Shown: positions 9,508 through 20,169, counted from the stretch's first letter. The stretch: DNA of 64,000 nt from an uncultured Prochlorococcus sp. (GCA_902564535.1 CACFBG010000001.1:62001-126000); one strand, 5' to 3'. Numbers and translations are program-made. The notes: generated by a model not told the origin, from the sequence alone.

Positions 9508-9771
9508 ATGGCAAAAGTCGAAATCTACACATGGCAATCATGCCCTTTTTGTATTCGTGCAAAAGCACTCTTAGACAGAAAAGGAGTCTCTTATGAAGAA
9601 TATCCAATAGATGGAGACCAAGAGGCAAGGCTTAAAATGACAAAGAGGGCTGGCGGTCGCAGATCCGTCCCTCAAATCTTCATTGACGATCAAGGTATTG
9701 GTGGATGCGATGACCTCTACAACCTTGAAAGGGAGCAGCAATTAGACAAATTACTTAACTTGCCAAACTAA
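9508..9771 (+). CDS. grxC: Glutaredoxin 3
   Basis: An 87-residue dithiol glutaredoxin that reduces disulfides with glutathione. The active site is [12 protein letters not shown] with the CPFC pair at residues 12-15. The cis-proline loop RSVPQIFID and the glutathione-binding [10 protein letters not shown] follow, as expected for GrxC. It starts at ATG 9508 and ends five bases before gshB, so the glutathione-using and glutathione-making proteins are encoded together. Confidence 0.96.
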   Translation: MAKVEIYTWQSCPFCIRAKALLDRKGVSYEEYPIDGDQEARLKMTKRAGGRRSVPQIFIDDQGIGGCDDLYNLEREQQLDKLLNLPN

Positions 9772-9775
9772 GTTC

Positions 9776-10702
9776 ATGAAACAACTTTTCGTATTAGATC
9801 CAATTAATGAGATAAACCAATCTAAAGACTCATCTGCCGCACTCATGCAGGCCGCTCATAGAGCTTCTATTGAGGTATGGGCATGTACACCCTCAGACCT
9901 CCAAGCGAGAGGGGATAAGGCATGGGTTATTGCCTCTCATGTAGTCCCAGATCCCTGGATACAAATCAAAGCTCCTCAAGGTAAATATCTAAGTGACTTC
10001 AATTGCATTTGGATGAGAAAAGATCCCCCAGTTGACGAAGCTTTTTTATATGCAACTCATTTGTTAGAAGTAGCCGAGAGAGAAGGGGTACAAGTAATTA
10101 ATAAGCCATCTTCCCTTAGAGCGTGGAATGAAAAACTTGGAGCATTACGCTTCAGCAAGCTAATGGCTCCTACACTTGTTGCGAGTAGGGTTCAAGAACT
10201 ATCCAACTTTGCACGCGAACAAGGCGACGTAGTACTGAAACCACTAGGTGGAAAAGGAGGGCAAGGGGTTATTCGAATCGCTAAAGCTGCTCCAGGATTA
10301 GAAGCTTTACTTGAATTAACAACTGCTCAAGAAAAATTACCAGTAATGATGCAACGCTTTCTACCAGAAGTTAGAGAAGGAGATAAAAGAATTTTGCTCG
10401 TTGACGGTAAACCGCTTGGTGCAATAAACAGACGTCCTAAAGATGGAGACTTTCGGAGCAATCTTGCTTTAGGTGGTAAGCCAGAGGCCACAAAATTGAC
10501 GAAAAGAGAACAAGAAATTTGCGATACACTTGAATCAACCTTAAAAAATGAAGGTTTATTCTTTGTAGGAATTGATATAATAGGAGGAATGTTAAGTGAA
10601 ATAAATGTAACTAGTCCTACAGGAATTAGGGAGGTTGAAAGGTTAATGCAGATTCCAATTGCAGATCAGACAGTGTCTATTTTACTTTCGAAAATAAGTT
10701 AA
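9776..10702 (+). CDS. gshB: Glutathione synthetase
   Basis: GshB joins gamma-glutamylcysteine to glycine using ATP. The 308 residues show the prokaryotic GSHase N-terminal domain ([36 protein letters not shown]) and an ATP-grasp domain with [34 protein letters not shown] and the C-terminal metal-binding [14 protein letters not shown]. It is co-transcribed with grxC. Its TAA stop (10700-10702) overlaps the antiparallel TAA of menF (10701-10699) by two bases, so the two convergent genes have no spacer at all. Confidence 0.96.
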   Translation: MKQLFVLDPINEINQSKDSSAALMQAAHRASIEVWACTPSDLQARGDKAWVIASHVVPDPWIQIKAPQGKYLSDFNCIWMRKDPPVDEAFLYATHLLEVAEREGVQVINKPSSLRAWNEKLGALRFSKLMAPTLVASRVQELSNFAREQGDVVLKPLGGKGGQGVIRIAKAAPGLEALLELTTAQEKLPVMMQRFLPEVREGDKRILLVDGKPLGAINRRPKDGDFRSNLALGGKPEATKLTKREQEICDTLESTLKNEGLFFVGIDIIGGMLSEINVTSPTGIREVERLMQIPIADQTVSILLSKIS

Positions 10703-12087
10703 AAAGTTTTAGTCAAATCAAATTGATCAGATAAAACCTCAAATTTAAGGGCAACTTCGCGTAATTCTTTTTCCTTAATAGAACCCCTTACAAGCCCTGC
10801 TCCTGCCATTAAATCTAGTTTTTTACCAGAAGTATTTCCACAGCGAATAGCTACTCGAAACTCTGAGTTCCCTAATGAATCAATCCATCCAATCGGCGCT
10901 GCGTATCGTCCTCTTTCAAATGGCTCAAGAGCACGAATCCAATTAATTGCTTCTTTCACAGGAAATCCTGCTACAGCTGGCGTTGGATGCAATGCACCAA
11001 CTAATTGAAAAGGCTTAATAAAATTTACTTTTGAAAAAATTTGGGTATGTAAATGAAAAAGTTTTCCATGTCTTACCAAATTAGGTTTTGAAGAACATTT
11101 AGGATTTAATCCTTGGGCAATCAATTGATCCAATATTGAAGAAACAACAACTTGATGTTCTCTACGATCTTTTTCTGATCCAAGAAGAATATTCCCAGGT
11201 AAATCAACAGTACTAGTTCCAGCTAATGCATCACTAAATAAAGAACTTCCTTTTAACTTGAACAATCTTTCTGGCGAAGCCCCAAAAAAAGATTGATCAA
11301 AATTACTTTGCCAAAGAAAACGACAACTACCTTTTTGCTGATCTCTAAGACGTAAAAGAACTGATAATGGGTCTAAAGGATTATCAAGCAAAATTGATTG
11401 TCGCACAGCAAGGACTAATTTTTTAATCGCTCCGCTATTTACTAAATCAATACCTTTATTCAAAACTGGCTGATAACAAGATTGCCAATTTTGCACACCT
11501 TGAAACTCACATAAATTAGGGAGTTGTCTAGAGAGTCCTTGCTTTTTATTAGCAGATATAGTCTCCCACATAATCCACAATTGTTCAGCTAGTTCTCTTG
11601 TGTCAGACTCATTTATAGCCAGGCCATTGATACGCAAATACGAGACTTCGCCAGTTCGTACTAACTGCCATCTAGGAAGTAATGCTTGAAGTAAAGGAGG
11701 GTTTTCATTATCAAGATACCTTTCGGAAATTTGTTCAAAAAAAGAGCAAGCAAAAAGCACTCTTGGCCTAGCATTTATAGGAACTTCTGGAGTCACATCT
11801 AAGAGTCGGGCAAAAATCGAATCACTAAAACGTTGTGCAAGTTCAAATCTCTTTGGACCAGTTAGATCAATATGTTGACTGTTTCCTGAAGCAACAAATG
11901 AATCTGTCGCCGATAGCTCCCACAAAAATCGAAACTTTTGACTCTTAGAGAGAATGGGCAAACAACTTAAAGGGTCTATTCCTCTAATTGGCAATGCAAG
12001 ACTCAGAACACATTCATCACTCTTGCGAGCACTCCAAACTCTCGACAAAGACGTCAAAATATTGCTGAATGCAGGCAAAGCCGTCAT
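10699..12087 (-). CDS. menF: Isochorismate synthase
   Basis: MenF converts chorismate to isochorismate, the first committed step of phylloquinone (photosystem I quinone) synthesis. The 462 residues carry a C-terminal chorismate-binding domain: [50 protein letters not shown], and the terminal [19 protein letters not shown]. The N-terminal half is divergent, as in other cyanobacterial isochorismate synthases. The gene is divergent from menA, placing it in a phylloquinone gene cluster, which favours MenF over a siderophore-type EntC. Confidence 0.93.
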   Translation of the reverse strand: MTALPAFSNILTSLSRVWSARKSDECVLSLALPIRGIDPLSCLPILSKSQKFRFLWELSATDSFVASGNSQHIDLTGPKRFELAQRFSDSIFARLLDVTPEVPINARPRVLFACSFFEQISERYLDNENPPLLQALLPRWQLVRTGEVSYLRINGLAINESDTRELAEQLWIMWETISANKKQGLSRQLPNLCEFQGVQNWQSCYQPVLNKGIDLVNSGAIKKLVLAVRQSILLDNPLDPLSVLLRLRDQQKGSCRFLWQSNFDQSFFGASPERLFKLKGSSLFSDALAGTSTVDLPGNILLGSEKDRREHQVVVSSILDQLIAQGLNPKCSSKPNLVRHGKLFHLHTQIFSKVNFIKPFQLVGALHPTPAVAGFPVKEAINWIRALEPFERGRYAAPIGWIDSLGNSEFRVAIRCGNTSGKKLDLMAGAGLVRGSIKEKELREVALKFEVLSDQFDLTKTF

Positions 12088-12159
12088 GACTAATCAGATT
12101 TGATCAGAGAGTCCTATCAAATGTATAAACGGTCACCAAGGAAAAAGGCTACTAATGCA

Positions 12160-13128
12160 ATGACAAAGCACAAAGATGTTGCATCCCTTCATGAGTCAAA
12201 TCATGATCAAAAGCAACTTTGGCAAGACGCTATCAAATGGCCTTTATATTCAATTGCAGTAATGCCAATTGTTTTAGCTGCTGGCTGGACATTAGGCCAA
12301 GGAGAAGCCCTTAGGCTAAATCAATTCTTTGGATTCCTCATTGCTTCTATTGCTCTTTTATTGTGGGAGAACCTTACTAATGACCTTTTTGATTCAGAGA
12401 CCGGAGTAGATGAGATCAATAAACCTCATTCTGTTGTTACCCTTATTGGAAAAAAACGTCCTGTTCAACAATTAGCATCTATAGCATTATTAATTGGTCT
12501 CTTATTAATTTTCCTGTTAGCACTTAGAAGTAGTCAATCAGTCTTTTATTTAGTTATAGGATCATGTTTCTTAGGATACTTATATCAAGGTCCTCCTTTT
12601 AGGCTTGGATATAAAGGTTTAGGTGAACCTTTGTGCTGGTTAGCCTTTGGACCTTTAGCCACATCTGCAGGAATATTAGTACTCTCACCTCAGATAATTG
12701 ACGTAACAAAAATACCTTGGAATCACTCACTAATTTTAGGATCAGGACCTGCGTTAGCAACAACTCTTGTACTTTTCTGTTCACATTTCCATCAAGTTAC
12801 TGAAGATGCTGCAAATGGCAAAAATTCACCCCTTGTGCGTCTTGGGACAAGAAGAGCTTCTGCATTAATTCCGTGGTTAATAATTACAACTTTTGCTCTT
12901 GAATGGATCCCAATTCTTATTGGAATAGTACCTTTAACAGGCTTCCTTGGAATAATTGGATTAGCACCTGCTATGTCTCTAATTAAATTACTAAAGAAAT
13001 ATCATAATCAACCAAAATTAATAAGCAAAAGTAAATTTATGGCCTTAAGATTTCAAGCATTAAATGGGTTTGGCTTTAGTCTTGGCATTGCCTTGGCTCC
13101 ATTATTTGGAATATCTTTAAATATATAA
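12160..13128 (+). CDS. menA: 1,4-dihydroxy-2-naphthoate phytyltransferase
   Basis: A UbiA-family membrane prenyltransferase that attaches the phytyl chain to 1,4-dihydroxy-2-naphthoate. The allylic diphosphate/Mg motif is NDLFDSETGVD, and a second acidic region is HFHQVTEDAANGK. About eight or nine hydrophobic segments follow the start of the mature region (WPLYSIAVMPIVLAAGW). The frame stays open back to a TTG at 12100 and has another ATG at 12121. I prefer the ATG at 12160 (MTKHKDVAS) because it leaves room for a promoter between it and menF, but the start is not certain. menC follows after nine bases. Confidence 0.92.
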   Translation: MTKHKDVASLHESNHDQKQLWQDAIKWPLYSIAVMPIVLAAGWTLGQGEALRLNQFFGFLIASIALLLWENLTNDLFDSETGVDEINKPHSVVTLIGKKRPVQQLASIALLIGLLLIFLLALRSSQSVFYLVIGSCFLGYLYQGPPFRLGYKGLGEPLCWLAFGPLATSAGILVLSPQIIDVTKIPWNHSLILGSGPALATTLVLFCSHFHQVTEDAANGKNSPLVRLGTRRASALIPWLIITTFALEWIPILIGIVPLTGFLGIIGLAPAMSLIKLLKKYHNQPKLISKSKFMALRFQALNGFGFSLGIALAPLFGISLNI

Positions 13129-13137
13129 TTCATTTTT

Positions 13138-14100
13138 ATGAATCTAATTATCAGAAAAAAGGCCTTCTCATTTTCATTAAATAAAGCATTAAAAACATCA
13201 CAAGGTTTCTTGACACAAAAAAAAGGATGGTTAATAAAGGTAAAAGATACTACTGGGAAAGTTGGCTGGGGAGAAGTCTCACCAATTGATCAAAAAGAAT
13301 TAATTAAGTGCAATCAAATTATCAACAACATAAAAAGTGATATGACAAGAAATGAATTAGAGTCTCAAATAAAAGATTGGCCTAAGCCTATAGGTTTTGG
13401 CATGGGAGCAGCACTAGCAGAAATTGATTGTAAGGTTGGGAAAGGTAGCAAAGAAGGGTGGTTAAATGCCCCTAAATCATCAATTTTACTAGACTCAAAT
13501 GATTCAATCATGGATCAAGTGAATTTTATTATTAATCAAAATAGGGCTAAAAATACTACCATAAAGTTAAAAGTTGGGGTAAAATCTAACAAGTCAGAAG
13601 AGGCTCTAGTTGAAAAAATCTTATGCCTTCTACCTATACATTCAAAACTACGTCTAGATGTCAATGAAGGGTGGGAACTCAATCAAGCAGAAGACTGGGC
13701 ATACAAATTCAAAAAAGAGCCTAAATTAGAGTGGATAGAGCAACCTCTGCCTGCTGAAAATATTGAAGGGTTATTCAAATTATCCAAGATAATTTCTATA
13801 GCTCTTGATGAATCTCTTGTACATGATTTTTCTTTAATCAAATCTTGGAGGGACTGGCAAATAAGAAGGCCTGTACTTGAAGGTGATCCACGTTTACTAC
13901 TTGAAGAATTAAAGCAAGGAGCAAAATTTAGATCATTAAGTACAACCTTTGAAACAGGAATAGGCAAAAGATGGCTTCATCATTTGGCCGCCTTGCAAAG
14001 CCAGGGCCCTACACCAACAGCGCCAGGGCTGGGACCTGGATGGACACCAAAAACAGCATTATTCAGTAAAAACCCAGAAATTGTTTGGGAGTCAGTATGA
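13138..14100 (+). CDS. menC: o-Succinylbenzoate synthase
   Basis: MenC dehydrates SHCHC to o-succinylbenzoate. The 320 residues show the enolase-superfamily capping domain (GWGEVSPI) and barrel. The barrel holds the catalytic lysine strand TTIKLKVGVKS, the metal ligands in LRLDVNEGW, EWIEQPL and IALDESL, and the closing TTFETGIGKRWLHHLAALQ. All three acidic metal ligands are present. It overlaps menE by the ATGA at 14097-14100, which points to coupled translation. Confidence 0.94.
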   Translation: MNLIIRKKAFSFSLNKALKTSQGFLTQKKGWLIKVKDTTGKVGWGEVSPIDQKELIKCNQIINNIKSDMTRNELESQIKDWPKPIGFGMGAALAEIDCKVGKGSKEGWLNAPKSSILLDSNDSIMDQVNFIINQNRAKNTTIKLKVGVKSNKSEEALVEKILCLLPIHSKLRLDVNEGWELNQAEDWAYKFKKEPKLEWIEQPLPAENIEGLFKLSKIISIALDESLVHDFSLIKSWRDWQIRRPVLEGDPRLLLEELKQGAKFRSLSTTFETGIGKRWLHHLAALQSQGPTPTAPGLGPGWTPKTALFSKNPEIVWESV

Positions 14101-15350
14101 ATAACCTTATTATATGTAAATATGATCCAAATAAGCACAAAGAATGTTTACAAAATATTCTTTGTGCAATTGAAAAGAAAAGCTGGATTAAATTATCATC
14201 TAATCAAAATAAAATTAAAATAATCTCAACAGATTTATTACCTGAAAAAGCAGGAATAATAATTAATAGTAGTGGTAGTTCTGGAAGATCATACGAATGC
14301 TTGCACACATATGAAAATCTAGATATATCGGCTTCTTCATCAGGGAATTGGTTAATTAATCAAGGCATTGAAATCAAAAACTCTTTACTATTAAATTCCT
14401 TACCACTTAACCATGTAAGTGGATTAATGCCTTGGTGGCGAAGTAGGTGCTGGAATGCAACTTACAAATGGATTCATCCTGAATTAATGAAACACCCGAT
14501 AGAACTTGAAGAAAATTATAAGCAATTATTTAGGAAACATGATAATCCGATTTTAACGTCACTTGTTCCAACTCAATTACATAGGCTCATTTATCATCCA
14601 GCTGGCATTAGATGGTTGCAGTCATTTTCTTTAATTTGGATTGGAGGCTCTTCTCTGCCAAATGAACTTGAGACAATAGCAAGGAGGCAAAAAATCAATT
14701 TATCTCCTTGTTATGGAGCGACAGAAACAGCCGCAATGGTGAGTGCTTTACCGCCAAAAGATTTCTTATTAGGAAGAAATGATTGTGGTTATCCACTAAA
14801 AGATGTCAAATTAGAAATAAATCAAGAAGGGCTATTACAAGTAAAAACTAAACGTTTGGCTATAGGTAGATTGAATAATGGAAAGATAGAGCAAATATCT
14901 AATACATCTGGATGGTGGAAGTCGGGAGACATTGCATATTTACATCAAACTAATAATCGACAAAAACTAGAAATCGTTGGTCGAGTCGATAACGCAATTC
15001 AATCAGGAAGTGAGACTATATTTCCTGAAATTTTAGAACAACGCCTATTACAAGAAGCTCAATCTAAAAATATGCCTTTAAGAGCAGTACTTTTTTTACC
15101 TGTTCCTAATAAGGAATGGGGGCAAAGAATAGTTGCTCTTGTAAGGTTTCATAAAAAAAATAAAGCTTCTGAAGATCATTTAAAAAACTACAATCTAAAA
15201 TCTCTTGTTAAGGATTGGTTAGCAGCAGAAAGGCCAATAGAATGGCATGAATGCAATGAGCTTAGAACTAATCAGTCAGGAAAATGGAATCGAAATTTTT
15301 GGAAGGAATGGTTAGATAAAGAAAGGAAAAAAATAAAAGATTTAGCCTAG
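14097..15350 (+). CDS. menE: o-Succinylbenzoate--CoA ligase
   Basis: MenE activates o-succinylbenzoate with ATP and CoA. The frame is open from a GTG at 14085, but the ATG at 14097 overlaps the menC stop as ATGA and is the natural start, giving 417 residues, shorter than many MenE proteins. ANL-superfamily motifs are present: the P-loop NSSGSSGRSYE, the A5 motif CYGATETAAM, WWKSGDIAYL, the hinge GRVDNAIQSGSETIFPEILE, and the A10-type lysine in NQSGKWNRNF. Position between menC and the DHNA-CoA thioesterase supports the assignment. Confidence 0.93.
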   Translation: MNNLIICKYDPNKHKECLQNILCAIEKKSWIKLSSNQNKIKIISTDLLPEKAGIIINSSGSSGRSYECLHTYENLDISASSSGNWLINQGIEIKNSLLLNSLPLNHVSGLMPWWRSRCWNATYKWIHPELMKHPIELEENYKQLFRKHDNPILTSLVPTQLHRLIYHPAGIRWLQSFSLIWIGGSSLPNELETIARRQKINLSPCYGATETAAMVSALPPKDFLLGRNDCGYPLKDVKLEINQEGLLQVKTKRLAIGRLNNGKIEQISNTSGWWKSGDIAYLHQTNNRQKLEIVGRVDNAIQSGSETIFPEILEQRLLQEAQSKNMPLRAVLFLPVPNKEWGQRIVALVRFHKKNKASEDHLKNYNLKSLVKDWLAAERPIEWHECNELRTNQSGKWNRNFWKEWLDKERKKIKDLA

Positions 15351-15382
15351 ATAATTGCTACCTTTATTTCATAAAAAGTAAT

Positions 15383-15835
15383 TTATAAAGGTTTAATTGG
15401 ACCACCAACTAATGAAGATTCTAGCCAAAGTTCAATACTCTCTGGCAATAAACATCTCTTTCTAGTTGTAGAGTCTATTGCCATATGTCGAAGAATAGAA
15501 TGAGCCACAATATCCTTACCTCGACAATACTTTATCAATACTTGAAAACCATATGAATCTATTTTTTCCGGTTCAATTGTAAGTTGCAAAACTTCTCCTA
15601 TTGTTATTGGCATAAAAAAATTAGCCCTGCAATTAATAATAGGTAAGGCAACATTAAGGATTTCACTATTTTGACTTAGAGCTGGAAATATATCATGAGA
15701 AGAAATTCCAAAGATCTCAAGACTTTCTTCCCATGCCTCATGGGACCATCTAAATAAATTATGAAAATGTATTACTCCGGCAGCATCAACATCACCAAAT
15801 CGAACATTCCTTTTAAGGGTTAACCATTCTTTCAT
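15383..15835 (-). CDS. menI: 1,4-dihydroxy-2-naphthoyl-CoA thioesterase (hotdog fold)
   Basis: A 150-residue 4HBT-type hotdog thioesterase that hydrolyses DHNA-CoA to DHNA in phylloquinone synthesis. The catalytic Asp lies in RFGDVDAAGVIHFHNLF at residues 12-28, followed by WSHEAWEESL, a pattern typical of the cyanobacterial DHNA-CoA thioesterase family. It is convergent with menE. Placement in the phylloquinone cluster is what distinguishes it from a generic YbgC-like thioesterase. Confidence 0.92.
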   Translation of the reverse strand: MKEWLTLKRNVRFGDVDAAGVIHFHNLFRWSHEAWEESLEIFGISSHDIFPALSQNSEILNVALPIINCRANFFMPITIGEVLQLTIEPEKIDSYGFQVLIKYCRGKDIVAHSILRHMAIDSTTRKRCLLPESIELWLESSLVGGPIKPL

Positions 15836-15858
15836 CTTTCTTTAAATCAAACTAAAAT

Positions 15859-17043
15859 CTAACGATCAACGGAACCCATAATTACATCAATTGAACCTAA
15901 GATTGCCATTATGTCAGCCACTTTTGCGCCTTTTAATATATGAGGAAGTATCTGAAGATTATTTAAATCTGCTGCGCGAATTTTAAATCGCCATGGCGTT
16001 ACATCATTACTACCTTGAATGAATACACCTATTTCACCTTTCCCAGATTCAAGACGTGTATAAAGCTCACCATTTGGAATTTTAAATGTAGGCGCGACCT
16101 TTTTTGCCACATATTGATAATCAAAACCATAAAACTTACTTCCTTTTCCTTCATGCATTCGAGATGCTTCCAAATTCTCAGTAGGACCTCCTGGAATCAT
16201 TTTGGATGCTTGCATCAAAATCTTTAATGATTGGCGCATTTCTTCAATTCTCACCCTATATCTTGCATAACAATCTCCTTCTTTTTCAGTAGCAATAGAC
16301 CAATCAAAATCGTCATAACATTCATATTGATCTACTTTACGAAGATCCCAACTTACCCCTGATGCTCTAAGCATAGGACCAGACAAGCTCCAATTGATAG
16401 CCTCATCTCTAGTGATTTTTCCCAAGCCTTCAATCCGTCTACGAAAAATTGGATTGTTAGTAATTAATTTTTCATATTCATCAATTTTTGGGCCAAACCA
16501 ATTACAAAAGTCTAAACATTTATCCAGCCAACCCCAGGGTAGATCACATGCAACTCCACCTATTCGAAAATAATTATTATTAATCAAACGTTGACCAGTT
16601 GCAGCCTCCCAAAGGTCATAAATCATTTCTCTTTCGCGGAAAATATAAAAGAAAGGTGTTTGAGCACCAACATCAGCTAAAAAAGGGCCTAACCACAACA
16701 AATGATTTGCAATCCTATTTAACTCAAGCATTAAAACTCGAATATAGCTGGCTCTTTTAGGTACCGAAATATTTGCCAATCTCTCAGGAGCATTCACAAC
16801 TATAGCTTCATAAAACATACCTGCTGCATAATCCATTCTGCTTACATAAGGGACAAACATTACGTTCGTTCTATTCTCTGCGATTTTTTCCATGCCACGA
16901 TGGAGATAACCTATAACTGGCTCACAATCAATAACATCTTCTCCATCAAGAGTTACAACCAGCCTCAAAACCCCATGCATAGAGGGATGATGGGGGCCAA
17001 AATTAACGACCATCGGCTCCGTACGCGTTTCAAGCTGCGCCAT
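15859..17043 (-). CDS. ndhH: NAD(P)H-quinone oxidoreductase subunit H (NDH-1)
   Basis: NdhH is the 49-kDa-type subunit of the peripheral arm of thylakoid NDH-1, homologous to NuoD. The 394 residues include [13 protein letters not shown] at the N-terminus, [25 protein letters not shown], and the C-terminal IMGSVDR. These segments line the quinone pocket in the family. The nickel-binding cysteines of hydrogenase relatives are absent, as expected. It starts at ATG 17043 and is divergent from rsmH with a 45-base spacer. Confidence 0.98.
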   Translation of the reverse strand: MAQLETRTEPMVVNFGPHHPSMHGVLRLVVTLDGEDVIDCEPVIGYLHRGMEKIAENRTNVMFVPYVSRMDYAAGMFYEAIVVNAPERLANISVPKRASYIRVLMLELNRIANHLLWLGPFLADVGAQTPFFYIFREREMIYDLWEAATGQRLINNNYFRIGGVACDLPWGWLDKCLDFCNWFGPKIDEYEKLITNNPIFRRRIEGLGKITRDEAINWSLSGPMLRASGVSWDLRKVDQYECYDDFDWSIATEKEGDCYARYRVRIEEMRQSLKILMQASKMIPGGPTENLEASRMHEGKGSKFYGFDYQYVAKKVAPTFKIPNGELYTRLESGKGEIGVFIQGSNDVTPWRFKIRAADLNNLQILPHILKGAKVADIMAILGSIDVIMGSVDR

Positions 17044-17088
17044 TGGGCCAAGATTGATAAAGACTTATAGGGATATTAGGAACAAGAC

Positions 17089-17997
17089 ATGACAAATGAA
17101 TCTTCTAGTAACGCTTCTAAGTTCGAACATTTACCAGTCCTAACGGATGTAATTCTTGAATTCAGCAAAACACTCTCAACCGAAATGCTTCATAAAGGCC
17201 TAATGATTGATGCGACCTTAGGCTCAGGCGGTCATTCTGCTGCACTCCTTGAGTCGCATCAAAACCTTCGTTGCATAGGGTTAGATCAAGATCCACAGGC
17301 AACAAAAGCCGCGCAAGCCAGCCTTGTAATGTTCTCAGAAAGAGTGAAAATTATTAATTCTAATTTTGCCAACTTCAATCCTGATGATAAGGCTATTTTA
17401 ATACTTGCAGATCTAGGAGTCAGCAGCCCTCAATTAGATGAATCAGAAAGAGGTTTTAGTTTTCAGTCAGATGGTCCCATTGATATGCGAATGAATCCAA
17501 ATGACACAATCACAGCTGCTGATCTTATTAAAAATCTTTCTGAAAATGAACTTGCAGATCTTATCTTTAACTATGGAGAAGAAAAATTCTCAAGGCGAAT
17601 ATCAAGAAAAATCAAAGAAGATCTAAAGAGCAATGGTAATTATTCAGGAACCAAAGAATTAGCATATGCAATTGCAGGGTGTTATCCCGCGAAAATGAGA
17701 TATGGTCGAATTCATCCTGCAACGAGAACATTTCAGGCATTAAGAATTGGTGTTAATAATGAATTAGAAAATCTAAGTAAATTCCTACTTAAAGCACCAA
17801 ACTGGTTAGAAGTTAATGGATTAATGTTGATCATTAGTTTTCATTCCTTAGAGGATAGAATTGTAAAAAATGTATTTAAAGAAAATAAAAGTTTAGAAAG
17901 AATTAATCGCAAGCCAATTATTGCCAACGAAATCGAAAAGGCAACAAATCCTAGAAGCAGAAGTGCCAAGCTTCGAGTAGCAAAGAAAATAGATTAG
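17089..17997 (+). CDS. rsmH: 16S rRNA (cytosine-1402 N4)-methyltransferase
   Basis: RsmH (MraW) uses SAM to methylate C1402 of 16S rRNA. The 302 residues begin with HLPVLTDVILEF, followed by the SAM-binding IDATLGSGGHSAALLE and LGLDQDP-like IGLDQDPQAT, then LADLGVSSPQLDESERGFSFQ, GRIHPATRTFQALRI and IISFHSLEDRIVKN. All are strong family signatures. In many bacteria mraW opens the division/cell-wall cluster, but here no such genes follow; the next gene is convergent. Confidence 0.97.
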   Translation: MTNESSSNASKFEHLPVLTDVILEFSKTLSTEMLHKGLMIDATLGSGGHSAALLESHQNLRCIGLDQDPQATKAAQASLVMFSERVKIINSNFANFNPDDKAILILADLGVSSPQLDESERGFSFQSDGPIDMRMNPNDTITAADLIKNLSENELADLIFNYGEEKFSRRISRKIKEDLKSNGNYSGTKELAYAIAGCYPAKMRYGRIHPATRTFQALRIGVNNELENLSKFLLKAPNWLEVNGLMLIISFHSLEDRIVKNVFKENKSLERINRKPIIANEIEKATNPRSRSAKLRVAKKID

Positions 17998-18023
17998 TTA
18001 AATAATTACACAATTAATCTAAT

Positions 18024-19175
18024 TTAATAAGCTCGCAATCGATCAACAATTTTCACAAGAATTTGAATCACTCTATCAATTTCACTCGAATTACTATCTC
18101 GACCAATACTAAATCTTAAAGAAGCTGAAGCTTCAGACTTGGATCGACCTAATGCTAATAAAACGTGCGAAGGCTCTCCATTACTACAAGCTGAACCACT
18201 ACTACAAGAGATAAAAGGTCTTAATTCTGCATGCAAATGATGCCCCTTCACACCGGGCACAGTAATATTTAAATTATGAGGCAAACGATTATTCAAAGAT
18301 CCATTTAGAACCAAATCTGGAATCCTTATTTTTAATCCTTGCCATAATTTATTCCTTAGGAAAGCTAACTTTTCTTGATTAAGCGAAAGATCTCTATATG
18401 CAATTTCAACAGCCTTAGCAAGGCCTACCACTAAAGGGACTGGTAATGTCCCAGGTCTTAAAGATTCTTCCTGCCCACCACCCCATTGCAACGGCATTAA
18501 AGATATTTCAGGTTTATAAATAAGGCACCCTATTCCTTTTGGACCATAAATTTTATGTCCACTAATACTCATTAAATCTATATCCAGATCTTCAAGATTA
18601 AATGGTAAATATCCAATAGCCTGTGAGGCATCAGTATGTAATTTTATACCTCTTGACCTACAAGCTTCGACTATTAGTTTTATTGGTTGAATCACTCCTA
18701 TTTCATTATTCGCAAGCATTACGCTTACCAAAAATGTCTCTTTCCTAAAAGCTTTTATCAACATTTCTTTAGTTAACAAGCCATCAGAATTAGGTGTTAT
18801 TTCTGTTAATGCGAACCCTTCTTTTGTGAGCTGCCTCAATGGATCTAAAACCGCATGGTGTTCGGTCGCTACAGTAATTAAATGACCTGGCTGACCCTGT
18901 TTTGCGCAATATTCACGAGCATATCCAAGTAAAGCCAAATTATTTGCTTCAGTAGCTCCACTAGTAAAGGCAATTCGAAAAGAATCCATTCCCAAACAAC
19001 TTGATATTTGCTCACGCGCTAGCTCCACAGCAGCAGAAGCTCTTACCCCACCTCTACTTTGTCTACTTGAAGGGTTTCCCCAATGATCTTTCCAATAGGG
19101 TTCCATTGCATCCAATACTTCTTCAGCACATGGAGTAGTTGCCTGGAAATCAAACTCAAGAGGAGAACCTTGCAA
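18024..19175 (-). CDS. Cysteine desulfurase (NifS/IscS family)
   Basis: A PLP enzyme of 383 residues that removes sulfur from cysteine for Fe-S cluster or thiolation pathways. It begins FDFQATTPCAEEVLDAM and contains FTSGATEANNLALLG, TEHHAVLDPL, HTDASQAIGYLPF, the Schiff-base lysine in SGHKIYGPKGIGCL, and the catalytic Cys loop in SSGSACSNGEPSHVLLALG. The ordering and the loop fit group I (IscS/NifS) rather than SufS. The start is a TTG at 19175, because a TAA lies four codons upstream and there is no ATG before the conserved region. Confidence 0.93.
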   Translation of the reverse strand: MQGSPLEFDFQATTPCAEEVLDAMEPYWKDHWGNPSSRQSRGGVRASAAVELAREQISSCLGMDSFRIAFTSGATEANNLALLGYAREYCAKQGQPGHLITVATEHHAVLDPLRQLTKEGFALTEITPNSDGLLTKEMLIKAFRKETFLVSVMLANNEIGVIQPIKLIVEACRSRGIKLHTDASQAIGYLPFNLEDLDIDLMSISGHKIYGPKGIGCLIYKPEISLMPLQWGGGQEESLRPGTLPVPLVVGLAKAVEIAYRDLSLNQEKLAFLRNKLWQGLKIRIPDLVLNGSLNNRLPHNLNITVPGVKGHHLHAELRPFISCSSGSACSNGEPSHVLLALGRSKSEASASLRFSIGRDSNSSEIDRVIQILVKIVDRLRAY

Positions 19176-19441
19176 GATCTGTTCTTAGTGTTTTGATATT
19201 GAAAGTTAAGCTTTCTTTAGCATCTTGCTCAGTAAAGACATCAAAAACAACTATGAGAATAGACTGCCTTTGGATCTAAGGATCGCACAAAAATGCTTCA
19301 AGATGATTATTGAAATGTAAGTATGGTTTATCAAGTCCTCGCTTTATCTATGAGGATACATCTTAATGCTACTTAAATATATCACTTAAGAATAAACTAA
19401 CTTATAGTTTATTAATTTCTAAGTATCACACCTTTTACTAA

Positions 19442-20167
19442 ATGAGCGATTCAAGTCTCCTAAACACTGAAAACAACAAAGCTCCCAGATTATTACTTGT
19501 AGATGATGAACCAGGGATGAGAAATGCTGTACAAGCCTACTTGCAGGATGATGGTTTCGAAGTCTTAACGGCTGTAGATGGAATAGAAGGCTTTGAGAAA
19601 GCGCAACAAGTTCTTCCTGACCTAATCATTACAGATGTCATGATGCCAAGATGTGATGGTTATGAGCTCCTAAAAAAATTGCGAGATGACGAGCGTCTTG
19701 GGGGCACACCTGTAATCTTCCTTACAGCTAAAGGAATGACAATTGATAGAACACAAGGCTATCAAGCAGGAGTTGATGATTACATTCCAAAACCTTTTGA
19801 TCCAGATGAATTAGTTGCAAGGGTTAAGAATGTTGTGAACAGACAGGAAAGACTCCTAAGAGAAGCGGCCAGATTTGCAGATGCTGATGTTGGTCAAATG
19901 GCAAAGCAAATAACTGAAATTCGCTCAATGCTGACTAAAGGCGAAGCCGCAGCATCAAAGAATATTGAACTTCCGAACTTCACTCCTAGAGAAGCAAGTG
20001 TTTTGCAATTAGTAGCAGAAGGGTTAATGAACAAAGAGATCGCAAGAAAACTAGAAACTTCGATTAGGAATGTAGAAAAATATGTTAGTCGTTTATTCAT
20101 AAAAACAGGTACTTCAAGTAGGACTGAATTAGTAAGATATGCCCTGGAGAATCATCTTGTAGTCTAA
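19442..20167 (+). CDS. rre1: LuxR-type response regulator, Rre1/Ycf29 family
   Basis: A two-component response regulator of 241 residues. The receiver domain has LLLVDDEPGMRNA, the phospho-accepting Asp in LIITDVMMPRCDGYE near residue 65, FLTAKG and the conserved Lys in YIPKPF. A NarL/LuxR helix-turn-helix follows: TPREASVLQLVAEGLMNKEIARKL, then RNVEKYVSRLFIKTG. This arrangement matches Rre1 of Synechocystis and plastid Ycf29, which act in stress and redox responses with Hik sensors. A 266-base leader with AT-rich stretches precedes it, long enough for a regulated promoter. The regulon cannot be read from the window. Confidence 0.88.
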   Translation: MSDSSLLNTENNKAPRLLLVDDEPGMRNAVQAYLQDDGFEVLTAVDGIEGFEKAQQVLPDLIITDVMMPRCDGYELLKKLRDDERLGGTPVIFLTAKGMTIDRTQGYQAGVDDYIPKPFDPDELVARVKNVVNRQERLLREAARFADADVGQMAKQITEIRSMLTKGEAAASKNIELPNFTPREASVLQLVAEGLMNKEIARKLETSIRNVEKYVSRLFIKTGTSSRTELVRYALENHLVV

Positions 20168-20169
20168 AA

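Noticed and set aside
15361-15391. CCTTTAT/ATAAAGG pairing between menE and the thioesterase gene
   Set aside because: Only 7 bp with a 17-base loop, and the right arm is inside coding sequence.
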